Positions 17,271-26,675 of a DNA stretch of 64,000 bases are shown here, piece after piece. The first letter of the stretch is position 1. Each line of letters starts with the position of its first letter. Origin of the DNA: an uncultured Olsenella sp. (lineage in GTDB: Bacteria; Actinomycetota; Coriobacteriia; Coriobacteriales; Atopobiaceae); contig OMVJ01000012.1 in assembly GCA_900314495.1 (NCBI GenBank), forward strand, positions 115,648-179,647. Direction: 5' to 3'. The translations under genes and the position numbers were made by a program. The notes below the pieces were generated by a model. It saw only the letters and a program-made list of their open reading frames with translations, searched no databases and was not told where the DNA came from.

Positions 17271-18470
17271 CTAGGCCTGGTACCAGCGCGGGGCCGCGGC
17301 CTCCTCCAGCGCGGCCAGCGTGGCCACCGGGTCCTTGACCTTCTGCAGGAAGATCATGGCAGCCACGGCGTAGGGCTTGTAGCTGGCCTCCTTGTACAGG
17401 CCGTCGCGGTGGGCGTCAAAGACCTCGTTGGTAACCTCGCCGTGCTCGCAGCTCACGCCCTCGATGTCGGCGGGCAGCGGGTGCATGTACACGGTGTCCA
17501 TGCCCTTGGCGGTCTTCTCCATGAGCTCGCGCGTGCAGTGCCAGTCCTGGTGGGTTGCGTTCTGGGCAAGGAGCTCCTTCTCCAGCGCGTCGATGCCCGC
17601 GGCGTCGCCAGCGGAGTACAGCTTGGTGCGGCGCTCCATGGCGGCGTAGCTGGCCCAGGACTTGGGGATGACGATGTCCGCGCCCTCGACGGCCTCGGCC
17701 ATGCTGTTGGTCTGCGTGAAGGTGGCACCGGTCTGCGAGGCATACTCGCCGGCCTTGGCAACCAGGTCGGGCATGAGGTCGTAGCCCTCGGGGTGAGCCA
17801 GGGTCACGTTCATGCCAAAGCGCGGCAGTAGGGTGATGAGGGACTGCGGGCAGGAGAGGGGCTTGCCGTAGGAGGGGCTGTAGGCCCAGGTCACGGCCAC
17901 CTTCTTGCCGCGCAGCGCGTCAAGCCCGCCAAACTCGTTCAGCAGGTACAGCAGGTCTGCGGAGCTCTGCGTGGGGTGGTCGGAGTCGGACTGCAAGCTC
18001 ACCAGTGTGGGGCGGTGGTCCAAGATGCCGTCGGCGTAGGACTGCGCCACGGACTCACTGACCTCCTTCATGTATGCGTCGCCCGCGCCAATGAACTTGT
18101 CGTCACGGATGCCGATGACGTCGGCCATGAAGCTGATCATCGTGGCGGTCTCGCGCACGGTCTCGCCGTGGGCGATCTGGGACTTGGACTCGTCCAGGTC
18201 CTGCAGCTGCAGGCCCAGCATGTTGGTGCCGGACGCGAACGAGAAGCGCGTGCGGGTGGAGTTGTCGCGGAAGTTGGAGACGGCCAGGCCGGTCTGGAAG
18301 ATGCGGGTAGAGATGTTGCGCTCGCGCAGGCTGCGCAGGGCGTCGGCCACGGCGTACATGGCGCGGAGCTCGTCGGTGGTCTTGTCCCAGGTGTGCAGGA
18401 AGTCGTTCTCGTACATGCCACTGAAGTCCAGGCCCTGCAGCTGGTCCAGATACGGCTTGATGGTGCTCAT
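17271..18470 (-). CDS. ygeW: knotted carbamoyltransferase YgeW
   Basis: This 399-residue protein of the aspartate/ornithine carbamoyltransferase superfamily carries the carbamoyl-phosphate-binding STRTR at residues 71-75, the HPLPAD loop near the C-terminus, and LQSDSDHPTQS, which fits the YgeW/UTCase branch. YgeW's natural substrate was long unknown; in purine-degrading clusters it is proposed to release carbamoyl phosphate from a ureido compound, feeding carbamate kinase (inference). It lies 58 bases after ygeY and is likely co-transcribed. The start ATG at 18470 is followed at once by conserved sequence. Confidence 0.93.
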   Translation of the reverse strand: MSTIKPYLDQLQGLDFSGMYENDFLHTWDKTTDELRAMYAVADALRSLRERNISTRIFQTGLAVSNFRDNSTRTRFSFASGTNMLGLQLQDLDESKSQIAHGETVRETATMISFMADVIGIRDDKFIGAGDAYMKEVSESVAQSYADGILDHRPTLVSLQSDSDHPTQSSADLLYLLNEFGGLDALRGKKVAVTWAYSPSYGKPLSCPQSLITLLPRFGMNVTLAHPEGYDLMPDLVAKAGEYASQTGATFTQTNSMAEAVEGADIVIPKSWASYAAMERRTKLYSAGDAAGIDALEKELLAQNATHQDWHCTRELMEKTAKGMDTVYMHPLPADIEGVSCEHGEVTNEVFDAHRDGLYKEASYKPYAVAAMIFLQKVKDPVATLAALEEAAAPRWYQA

Positions 18471-18528
18471 GGTTTCCCCCTCCTGCGCCCGGCCCCGCCG
18501 GGCGCCACAGATTCTTACTAGATGAGAC

Positions 18529-19911
18529 TTACTGGATGTTGTTGCCGGTGAGCTCGGCGCGGTACTCCGTGGCGGAGCCGTCCACCGCGCTCGGGTCGTA
18601 CAGGTTCACCGCGGCCACGTACAGGGCGGCGCAGGTGGAGAGGTCCTGCTTGTAGGTGACCTCGTTGGGAGCGTGCGCCTGGCTCTCGGCGCCGGGGCCG
18701 AAGCCCACGCAGGGGATGCCGTAGCGGCCCTGGATGGACACGCAGTTGGTGGAGAAGGTCCACTTGTCGCACAGCGGACGGCCGGTGCGCTTGCTCATGC
18801 TCTTCTCGCAGCCGATACGCTCGTCGCCGAAGAGGGCCTTGTGGGCGTCCACCAGGGCCTTGACGTGCGGCGCGGACTCCTTGTTGATCCACGTGGGGAA
18901 GTAGGCCTCGGTGGGATAGGTCTCGCCGGTCCAGCTGGTGCGGTCGTACATGTACATGGAGACCTTGACGTCATCGCCGTACTTCTTGACCGAAGGCAGG
19001 TCGCGGACCTCCTGTAGGCAGGACTCGTAGGTCTCGCCAGCGGTCATGCGGCGGTCGATGGAGATGGCGCAGGAGTCGGCCACGGCGCAGCGGCTGGGGC
19101 TGGTGAAGTAGATCTGGCTGACGGTGCAGGTGCCGCGGCCCAGGAAGCGGGCGTCCTCGTAGTGGTCGGGGTTGAACTCCGGCTCAAGCATCTTGGCCAG
19201 GCCCTTGATGGAGGTGGACTCGGTGCAGCCGTTGTTGTTGAGGGCGCGCACGTCAGAGATGATGTCCGCCATCTTGTAGATGGCGTTGTCGCCGCGCTCG
19301 GGTGCGGAGCCGTGGCAGGAGGTGCCGTGGACGTCCACGCGGATCTCCATGCGGCCGCGGTGGCCACGGTAGATGCCGCCGTCGGTGGGCTCGGTGGAAA
19401 TCACGAACTCGGGCTTGTAGCCGTCCTTGTTGTAGATGTACTGCCAGCACAGGCCGTCGCAGTCCTCCTCCATGACGGAGCCGACAACCATGATCTTGTA
19501 GCCCTCGGGGATGAGGTCCATGTCCTTCATGATCTTGGCCGCGTAGACGGCGGAGTCGACGCCGCCCTCCTGGTCGGAGCCGCCGCGGCCGCCGATGAGC
19601 TGGTCGTCCTCGAAGCCCTCGTAGGGGTCGAAGTCCCAGTTGTCGCGGTTGCCGATGCCCACGGTGTCGATGTGGCCGTCGATGGCGATGATCTTGTCGC
19701 CCTCGCCCATCCAGCCGATGACGTTGCCCAGGCCGTCGACCTCAACCTTGTCGAAGCCAAGCTTCTCCATCTCGGCCTTGATGCAGGCGACGACCTCGCC
19801 CTCCTCGCAGCTCTCGCTGGGGTGCGAGATCATGGCGCGCAGGAAAGCGACCATGTCCTTGTTGTACTTGTTGGCTGCGTCCTTGATTGCCTTGTAGTCG
19901 AGCTGCTTCAT
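18529..19911 (-). CDS. ygeY: M20-family metallohydrolase YgeY
   Basis: This 460-residue cytoplasmic hydrolase (ArgE/DapE/YgeY family) has a two-metal centre: DGHIDTVG (His and general Asp), [10 protein letters not shown] (bridging Asp), VMEEDCDG (catalytic and ligand Glu), STEPTDGG (Glu), and a final His in SQAHAPNE. YgeY is associated with 2,3-diaminopropionate release from acylated or carbamoylated precursors in urate-degrading bacteria. The ATG at 19911 has GGAGGATGCA directly upstream; the 24 extra codons of the open frame are not conserved. It is the first gene of ygeY-ygeW-arcC-ridA, with the palindromic operator at 19980-19996 about 70 bases upstream. Confidence 0.93.
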   Translation of the reverse strand: MKQLDYKAIKDAANKYNKDMVAFLRAMISHPSESCEEGEVVACIKAEMEKLGFDKVEVDGLGNVIGWMGEGDKIIAIDGHIDTVGIGNRDNWDFDPYEGFEDDQLIGGRGGSDQEGGVDSAVYAAKIMKDMDLIPEGYKIMVVGSVMEEDCDGLCWQYIYNKDGYKPEFVISTEPTDGGIYRGHRGRMEIRVDVHGTSCHGSAPERGDNAIYKMADIISDVRALNNNGCTESTSIKGLAKMLEPEFNPDHYEDARFLGRGTCTVSQIYFTSPSRCAVADSCAISIDRRMTAGETYESCLQEVRDLPSVKKYGDDVKVSMYMYDRTSWTGETYPTEAYFPTWINKESAPHVKALVDAHKALFGDERIGCEKSMSKRTGRPLCDKWTFSTNCVSIQGRYGIPCVGFGPGAESQAHAPNEVTYKQDLSTCAALYVAAVNLYDPSAVDGSATEYRAELTGNNIQ

Positions 19912-19979
19912 TGCATCCTCCGAACCGCCGTGCGACCCCGCCGTGCTTCTTACTGTAGAACTTACTTTCTTTTTGTGGA

Positions 19980-19996
19980 CCAAACTTTTTGTTTGG
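19980..19996. promoter_or_regulatory. predicted island operator O1 (upstream of ygeY)
   Basis: CCAAAC-TTTTT-GTTTGG is a perfect 6-5-6 palindrome in an AT-rich pocket. It shares its core with sites at 24999, 30443, 40112 and 44090, all upstream of purine-island genes. A weaker related sequence (CTTTCTTTTTGTGG) lies about 20 bases closer to the gene. Confidence 0.7.
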
Positions 19997-20091
19997 CTAA
20001 GAGTAGTAAAGCACTTTTCGCGCCCAGTTCAAGCGGCTGAAATAAACTTTCTCAATTGTCTGCCGAACGTACAAAAAGTTAGGTCGAACGG

Positions 20092-20153
20092 TGAGACAGG
20101 GGGCCGGTTCTCGCGTCTCATCATGAGACAGGGGGACGTACCTTTTGTCTCAT
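20092..20153. repeat. two tandem REP-like palindromes
   Basis: Copy 4 (20092-20120, TGAGACAGGGGGCCGG... ending CGCGTCTCA) matches copies 2 and 3 near 2.9 kb. Copy 5 (20123-20153, ATGAGACAGGGGGACG... ending TTTTGTCTCAT) matches copy 1. Two subtypes therefore sit side by side, as they do at 2.8 kb. Confidence 0.8.
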
Positions 20154-20180
20154 TGACGCCAAGATGACGCGCGCCCTTAA

Positions 20181-20320
20181 CGGCGTCACTTGTCCACCGA
20201 AGGCGTCACTTGTCCATCAACCACGACATTCGCCTGTTAAAAACGTCATTACCTCGCAAGTGACGTCATTTCCAGAAAAATGACGTCACTTGTTCAGAAG
20301 TGACGTCATGAATTCGCTTC
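20181..20320. repeat. seven-unit tandem array with exact 20-bp period
   Basis: CGTCA or a close match occurs at 20184, 20204, 20224 (CGACA), 20244, 20264, 20284 and 20304, exactly 20 bases apart. Units 1 and 2 share GGCGTCACTTGTCCA; units 5-7 contain the full palindrome TGACGTCA. The remaining bases of each unit vary. The array ends 30 bases from the stop of the broken AlbA-type gene. It looks like phased protein-binding sites rather than simple slippage repeats. The rest of the 19912-20349 gap holds operator O1 and two REP copies. Confidence 0.8.
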
Positions 20321-20349
20321 AAATCGCGAAGCTTACGGCGAGTAGCGAC

Positions 20350-21867
20350 TCAAAGGTTATCGCGAACCACATACGTCAACGTACGGCCATCTCTCTTACG
20401 TGAGATTCTTCCAACATCATACAGACGCTTCAGAGTCTTCTGAACCCCTCTTTCAGAGAGGCCGGTCGCAGCTGCGACTTCATGAACGGTAAAGCCCTTT
20501 TCACTCGAACTCAACAGTGCAATCAGGGCATTCTCGCGCTCATCGCCCCGCAATGACGAGAGCTGGTTCGACTTCTCCGCCACGCCATTCAGCGGCAACG
20601 TCAACCTGATCACCGCTGGGGAATGCAGCTCCTCCAACGTCGGCACTACATCGAACGTGTTCTTCCACGTAGTCCACATTTCTTGCAGACCGCTGCCAGC
20701 ACGGTCGCTTGCCCCAATGAAGGCAAACAGTCGAAGCAGTGTAGGATTCCGCGGTTCGGAGTACCCGCCCGCAATGGCAACGTCCCGGTCTATCAGGAGC
20801 GCGCCAGGGTTCGTAACCTCAAGCTGGTCTGCCTTCAGTATGACCCGCACCGTCGTCGACGCACCGTAGTACGCGTGTGCCAGCGCGTTGGTCACGGCCT
20901 CGTTCAACGATTCCGTCACGGGATTGTGCGATCCATGCCGTGTCCCATGGGCGTCCGTGTTGAAGGGCTTCGGGAAGTGGCGCTGCAGACGCGTGGTCAC
21001 CAGAAAGTAGAAGTCCATGACATTGCCGCTCCAGTCACCACTCTCGGAGACCACGCGGTCGTCCCACCGCCTCTCGCCAGACGTCTCCTCTCGGTAATCC
21101 AGAAGGTATCGAGGCAAGTAGTTGGTAATCTCATACTCCTGGCCAAAGGCGAGCAGACCCGCTTGCGTCGGATGCAGATCCCCCTTGGAGTCTCTCGCAG
21201 CGGCACCAACATGCAGCAAAAAGTCGTTCTGGGAATCCCCAATCCAAGGGCTCTTCGGCGTACTAACCTTGAAGGCGTTGCGGTAGCGGTCAATTGTCTC
21301 TTGGCAAAGGGCGTCCATGCCGAACCTTACCAGCGGGTGACGGTCCGCGCTCGGCTCGCTGTCATAGCTCATGCGCCTGAGGTCGTCATCAGAAGCGTGA
21401 AAGTCCCCAGAGCCCCTTCTGACTCAGGCCACGAAAGACTTCGACCTGCGGTCATACACCATGACGGGCTTGTCATCGCGCTCAGCACGGGGAACCTCAA
21501 TGGACACGAACTCCATGTCGCCACGCGAAATAACGCGCACGGAATCGGGCAGCGTAATGTCACGGCTGACCTTCTTAGGGTTCCGAACAGTTTCCCAGAA
21601 GGCATCGACAATTCCCCTCGGGTCTTCCACGCCGACCAGCGAAAACTCATGCGTCACCTTGTCCTCGCGAACGCCGAGAACTATCTCGCCGCCCTCAGTG
21701 TTCCCGAAGGCAGAGTACGTTTCCCACACGTCATCCGGGAGCTGGCCGGCAGCTTCTTTGAACTCCAGATTCTGAGACTCGGCAAGCACGTAGTTGTCGT
21801 CAAAAAAGGACACGTCAGCCCCCTTCGTCTGCGCTCGTTTGGGTAATGGTAGCGCTTTGAGAGACAA
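20350..21867 (-). pseudogene. AlbA_2-type ATP-binding transcriptional regulator, interrupted by in-frame TGA
   Basis: Two segments in the same reading frame make one protein of about 505 residues. The 147-residue N-terminal part is an AlbA_2/Schlafen-like domain (QNLEFKEAAG, TEGGEIVLGV, VPRAERDDKPVMVY). After a TGA at 21424-21426 the rest contains a GHKL-type ATPase-like region (ESLNEAVTNALAHAYYGAS) and a C-terminal winged helix (GFTVHEVAAATGLSERGVQK). There is no frameshift, just one stop codon. The start is probably TTG 21867 with GGAGGGAG upstream. A perfect 7-bp stem begins right after the TGA. Most likely this is a nonsense mutation (CGA to TGA); recoding is less likely. Confidence 0.8.
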
Positions 21868-21966
21868 GCCAACTCCCTCCGATTCACCCGTCAGCCATCG
21901 CAGAGTGGCCTATGCTTGTGCGCGACAACCGCGTATCCCCAACGTCCCAACCACCAGGAGGCACCC

Positions 21967-23148
21967 ATGCCACAGCTCAGCAACCGCACCGCGCAGTTCA
22001 CCGATTCCGTAATCCGCCGCATGACCCGCGTGTCCAACCAGTACGGTGCCATCAACCTCTCGCAGGGCTTCCCGGACTTCGACCCACCCGCGGCCGTAAC
22101 GGACCGGCTGGCTCAGGTGGCGCACACCGGCCCCCACCAGTACGCCATCACCTGGGGCGCCCAGAACTTCCGCGAGGCGCTGGCCGCCAAGCAGCGCCGC
22201 TTCATGGGCATAGACATCAATCCGGACACAAACGTGGTCGTGACCTGCGGCTCCACGGAGGCCATGATGTGCGCGGTCATGTCCGTTGCCAACCCGGGCG
22301 ACCGCGTGGTGGTCTTCTCGCCGTTCTACGAGAACTACGGCGCGGACGCCATCCTGTGCGGCGCCGAGCCCACCTACGTCACGCTGCACGCACCCGGCTT
22401 CGGCTTCGACGAGTCCGAGCTTGCGGCTGCCTGCGCGCAACCTGGCACCAAGGCGCTCATCCTGTGCAACCCGTCCAACCCCACCGGCCACGTGTTCACC
22501 CTGCCCGAGCTGCAGACCATTGCCCGTCTCGCCAACAAGTACGACCTGTGGGTCATAACCGACGAGGTATACGAGCACATAGTCTACGCGCCGCACCAGC
22601 ACGTCTACTTCGCGTCGCTCCCCGGCATGCAGGCGCGCACCCTCAGCTGCAGCTCGCTCAGCAAGACGTATTCCATGACCGGCTGGCGCCTGGGTTACGT
22701 GATCGCGCCCGCCGAGGTGGCCGACCGCGTCAAGAAGGTGCACGACTTCCTGACCGTGGGCGCCGCGGCACCGCTCATGGAGGCGGCCGTTGCCGGCCTG
22801 ACCCTGCCACAGAGCTACTACGAAGACCTGGCCGCCCTCTACGCCCACAAGCGCGAGCTCTTCTGCGGCGGCCTGCGAGACCTTGGCTTCAGCATCGTGG
22901 AGCCCGAGGGCGCCTACTACGTTATGGCAGACGTCTCCGCGCTGGAGACAGAGCTTGGCTACGCCTCCGACGAGGCCTTCGCCGTTGACCTGTGCCGCAA
23001 GGTTGGCGTCGGCACCGTGCCAGGCAGCTGCTTCTACGCGGAGCCCGAGAACCGCTTCGTCCGCTTCCACTTTGCCAAGAGCGACGAGGTCCTCACCGCC
23101 GCGCTCGACCGCCTTGACGGCTGGCAGGATAAGATGCGGCAGGCCTAG
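21967..23148 (+). CDS. PLP-dependent class I/II aminotransferase
   Basis: This 393-residue fold-type I enzyme has the PLP-lysine motif SSLSKTYSMTGWRLGYV, plus INLSQGFPDFDPP, LCNPSNPTGHV and DEVYEHIVY. It matches the AspC/kynurenine-aminotransferase-like group, and the amino donor cannot be fixed. The ATG at 21967 follows CCAGGAGG. It is a single gene running opposite to the island operons and ends in a strong terminator. It sits inside the purine island, but nothing in its sequence ties it to purines. Confidence 0.9.
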   Translation: MPQLSNRTAQFTDSVIRRMTRVSNQYGAINLSQGFPDFDPPAAVTDRLAQVAHTGPHQYAITWGAQNFREALAAKQRRFMGIDINPDTNVVVTCGSTEAMMCAVMSVANPGDRVVVFSPFYENYGADAILCGAEPTYVTLHAPGFGFDESELAAACAQPGTKALILCNPSNPTGHVFTLPELQTIARLANKYDLWVITDEVYEHIVYAPHQHVYFASLPGMQARTLSCSSLSKTYSMTGWRLGYVIAPAEVADRVKKVHDFLTVGAAAPLMEAAVAGLTLPQSYYEDLAALYAHKRELFCGGLRDLGFSIVEPEGAYYVMADVSALETELGYASDEAFAVDLCRKVGVGTVPGSCFYAEPENRFVRFHFAKSDEVLTAALDRLDGWQDKMRQA

Positions 23149-23185
23149 GGCCTCGCCTTGGGGCCTCAGGGGCCCCAAACAGCAA

Positions 23186-23215
23186 AACCGCCGGGCCCCA
23201 TCAGGCCCGGCGGTT
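23186..23215. terminator. bidirectional terminator
   Basis: AACCGCCGGGCC / GGCCCGGCGGTT is a perfect 12-bp stem with a 6-base loop, preceded by AAAA and followed by AGTTG. It separates the aminotransferase (+) from the convergent NCS2 permease (-). Confidence 0.85.
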
Positions 23216-23253
23216 AGTTGTAACGCAAGATTGCCGTCAGCGCAGGATTGCCG

Positions 23254-24921
23254 TCAGTTCCCTTCCTTCTCACCCGCTGACGGCGCGTTCGCACCCAGAA
23301 TGCTGGACGCGGCAGCCGCAACCTGCGCCGCGGCCTGGGCGGCAGCCGTAGCGGCCCGCGCCGCCTCCGATGCCGCCCGCGCGGCCTCTGCCGCGGCGCG
23401 CGCAGCCGAGGCAGACTCCCGCATTGGCGTGCCAGCCTCCTGCGCCGCCCGCTCGTCCTCGCGAATCGCGCTCTCCAGGTGCTCCACGCGGGCGTTCTGC
23501 GCCAGCTCGTGCTCCATGCCGCGCGCGGGCTCCGCCACCTGCTCCGGTTCTGCCACCTCGGCCTCCGCGGCTGGTGCTGCCGCGGGCTTCTTCTCCGGCG
23601 GCATTATCGTGTTCAGGACGATGGCCATGACAGCGCACGGGGTGATGGCGGAGGTACCGAAGATGGTGGTCAGCCACTGCGGCATGCCAGGGCCGGCCAG
23701 CGAGCCCGTGACCTCGGCAATTCCCAGGCCAAACGCCACGGAGACGCCGAACACGGTGCAGGAGCGGGGCGTCAGGCCGTCCTTCACCAGAATGCGGATG
23801 CCGTTCAGCGTGATGGTGCCAAAGACGCTGATGGTGGCACCGCCGATGACCGGCTGCGGAATCATGGTCAGCACGGCGGACAGCTTGGGGCACAGGCCCG
23901 CCAGCAGGAAGACGCCCGCGGACGTGGTGAACACCCACTTGTTGATGACGCGGGTGGAGACGATGATGCCCACGTTCTGGCCGAAGGCGCTGGTGGGAAG
24001 GCCGCCCAGGAAGGCGCTGATCATGCTGGTCAGGCCCTGGGCCTTGAGCGCGCCGCCAAGCTCGTGCTCCGTGGGCATGCGGTCCATGCCGCCCATGGTG
24101 GAGGCGGAAAGGTCACCGATGAGCTGCACGTTGACCATTACGTACACGACGGCGAGCGTGAGGCAGGCGGCCGGGTTGAACACGATCTGGAACGGCATGA
24201 TGCGCGGCAGCGAGAACCACGACGCACCCGAAACGCCCGACGGGTCGATCATGCCGAAGGGGATTGAAATTATGCAGCCCACGATGATGCCGAAGAAGAT
24301 GGACCCCAGCTTGGCCGTGCCCTTGGCAAAGTTGGTGAGGCCGAACACCACCGCGAACGTGATGAGGCCCACCAGCCAGTTCTGTGCGCTGCCGAACATG
24401 GGCGTGCCGACGCCGCCCGCCATGTAGCGGATGGCCGTGGGGTACAGGGAAACGCCGATGGTGAAGATGACGGTGCCCGTCACCAGCGGCGGAAACGCAT
24501 TCTTGACCTTGGGATATATGCTTCCAAATATGATGGCGACCACACCGCCCACAAGCTCCGCGCCCAGCAGCGTGGGGAAGCCGAACTCAATGCCCAGCGC
24601 CTGGAAAGCAGGCAGGAAGGCAAACGAGACGCCCGAGAGGATCGGCAGGCCCGAGCCAATGCGCCCGAAGAGCGGGAACTGCTGCAGCAGCGTGTCGATG
24701 GCCGAGAGAATCAGGGCCACCTGGATGATGGCCGTCTCCTCCGCCTCCGTGAAGTTGCAGACGCTCGCGATGATGATTGCCGGCGCGATGATGCCCGCGA
24801 ACGACGCAAGTACGTGCTGAAGCGAAAGCGGAATCAGGTCTCGCACGGGCGGCAGCCCGTCTCGCGCGAAGAGCACGTCGGAAAGGTGCCCCTCCTCCTT
24901 CTGCGCTACTGCCTCTGCCAT
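23254..24921 (-). CDS. NCS2-family purine permease with Ala-rich C-terminal tail
   Basis: This 555-residue nucleobase-ascorbate/NCS2 transporter has about 14 membrane segments over residues 25-440, the family motif SAFGQNVGIIVSTRVINKW, and GMPQWLTTIFG. It most resembles xanthine/urate carriers. The last 110 residues are unusual: a Pro/Glu-rich linker, then four alanine-rich heptads (AARAAAE, AARAASE, AARAATA, AAQAAAQ), a predicted cytoplasmic helix or coiled coil. The start at ATG 24921 follows GGGGGG. Operator O2 is 78 bases upstream. It likely imports xanthine or urate for the island. Confidence 0.88.
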   Translation of the reverse strand: MAEAVAQKEEGHLSDVLFARDGLPPVRDLIPLSLQHVLASFAGIIAPAIIIASVCNFTEAEETAIIQVALILSAIDTLLQQFPLFGRIGSGLPILSGVSFAFLPAFQALGIEFGFPTLLGAELVGGVVAIIFGSIYPKVKNAFPPLVTGTVIFTIGVSLYPTAIRYMAGGVGTPMFGSAQNWLVGLITFAVVFGLTNFAKGTAKLGSIFFGIIVGCIISIPFGMIDPSGVSGASWFSLPRIMPFQIVFNPAACLTLAVVYVMVNVQLIGDLSASTMGGMDRMPTEHELGGALKAQGLTSMISAFLGGLPTSAFGQNVGIIVSTRVINKWVFTTSAGVFLLAGLCPKLSAVLTMIPQPVIGGATISVFGTITLNGIRILVKDGLTPRSCTVFGVSVAFGLGIAEVTGSLAGPGMPQWLTTIFGTSAITPCAVMAIVLNTIMPPEKKPAAAPAAEAEVAEPEQVAEPARGMEHELAQNARVEHLESAIREDERAAQEAGTPMRESASAARAAAEAARAASEAARAATAAAQAAAQVAAAASSILGANAPSAGEKEGN

Positions 24922-24998
24922 GAGTACATCCCCCCAGTCTGGCGGCGCCCCCAAGCGTCGTCCCTCTCCCTGTGTGGAACTAACAACTATTTTGTATA

Positions 24999-25015
24999 CC
25001 TAACAAACTGTTAGG
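24999..25015. promoter_or_regulatory. predicted island operator O2 (upstream of NCS2 permease)
   Basis: CCTAAC-AAACT-GTTAGG is a 6-5-6 inverted repeat with the same geometry as O1 but different outer bases. A second AT-rich half-match (ACAACTATTTTGTAT) lies about 20 bases away. The 24922-25242 gap also holds a TGCGCACGGG / CCCGTGCGCA hairpin (25093-25118). Confidence 0.55.
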
Positions 25016-25141
25016 TTTCCATACCAAAGGGGTGTACGTGGGGAAATGTTCCGCGGGCGGTTGCACTCAGATGATTCTCGAGCCAATCGGGTTGCGCACG
25101 GGAGGGCACCCGTGCGCAGAACAAGGGTAGAACAAGAGAAG

Positions 25142-25166
25142 CGCCACAGGTCAGCGGCCTGTGGCG
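25142..25166 (-). terminator. terminator of the xdhABC operon
   Basis: CGCCACAGG / CCTGTGGCG form a perfect 9-bp stem with a 7-base loop; on the minus strand CTTCTCTTGTTCT follows. It lies 76 bases after the stop of the Fe-S subunit gene. Confidence 0.7.
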
Positions 25167-25242
25167 TTTCTCGGCTTTCAGCTTCTCTTACACGGCAGGG
25201 CACCCGTGCGTCGGGCAAGCCGCGTCGCCGCGGGTCCGTGCC

Positions 25243-25784
<542 letters not shown>

Positions 25785-25794
<10 letters not shown>

Positions 25795-26675
25795 GAGACG
25801 TCAGCCCCTCCCTTGCGCGCGGCCTCCACCAGCGAGCGGCGCGACATTTCCTTGATCAGCTGCTCGCGGAAGTCCTTGGACGCGCGCCACGAGTCGCGCG
25901 GGTGGCACTCGGCCAACGCCAGCTGACCGATCTTCTCCGCAGCTTGGGCAACGTCCATACCGCGCACGGCGTCCTCCGCCCCGCGGGTGCGGATGGGCGT
26001 GGGTGCCGCCACGCCAAAGGCCAGGCGAATGTCCTCGATGGTGCGCTTGTCCTCGCCCAGCTTCACCAGGCAGCAGCAGCCCATGGTGGCAATCTCCAAC
26101 GCGCGGCGCTTGCCGTACTTGAAGTAATGTCCGGTGAAGCCCTCGTAGTTCTGGCGCGGAATACGGATCTTGGTCAGCACCTCATCGCGCTCGCGCACGC
26201 AGCGGCCGGGCCCGGTGTACCACTCGTCAATGGGCACGGTGCGGGTACCCCGCACGCTAGCCAGGTCCAGCAGCGCACCATAGGCCACCAGCGTGGAGGC
26301 AGTGTCGGCCGACGTGGCGGCGTTGCACACGTTGCCGCCTATGGTGCCGGACACGCGCAGCTGCGGTCCGCCCGGCGTGTCGCAGGCGTCGGCCAGCGTC
26401 AGCACACGCTCGCGCGCAACGGGGCTCGTGGTCACGTGGTGGAACCAGGTGATGGGGCCAATCTCCACCGTGCCGTCCGGCGCCAGAGTCACGCCGTCCA
26501 GCTCGTCGTGCAGCTCGTGAATGCTCACCAGGTGGGCGCCCGCGAACTTGCCGGCACGCACCTTCACCAGCACGTCCGTGCCGCCGGCAACCACCATGGC
26601 CTGGGGGTCTTCGGCAAGCGCGCGGCAGGCGTCCGCCACGCTGGTTGCCTCGTACAGGGATTCGATGTCGTACAT
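25785..26675 (-). CDS. xdhB: xanthine dehydrogenase-type FAD subunit
   Basis: This 296-residue FAD-binding subunit has VVAGGTDVLVKVRAG (isoalloxazine/phosphate loop) and SGTIGGNVCNAATSAD (second FAD motif), and a C-terminal CO-dehydrogenase-flavoprotein domain (FKYGKRRALEIATMG). It passes electrons on to NAD+ or another acceptor. The start codon overlaps the stop of the molybdenum subunit (TGATG), so the three genes form one tightly coupled operon in the order Mo-FAD-FeS. The YGKRRALEIA segment agrees with xanthine dehydrogenases rather than CO dehydrogenases. Confidence 0.93.

Noticed and set aside
20261..20308. TGACGTCA sites as eukaryotic CRE elements
   Set aside because: The host is bacterial; the match is to an 8-base palindrome that any bZIP-independent bacterial regulator could also use. 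Only the phasing is informative.
20181..20320. 20-bp-period array considered as a CRISPR array
   Set aside because: Only about 7-8 bases per unit are conserved and the period is far too short for repeat plus spacer. There are no cas genes in the window.
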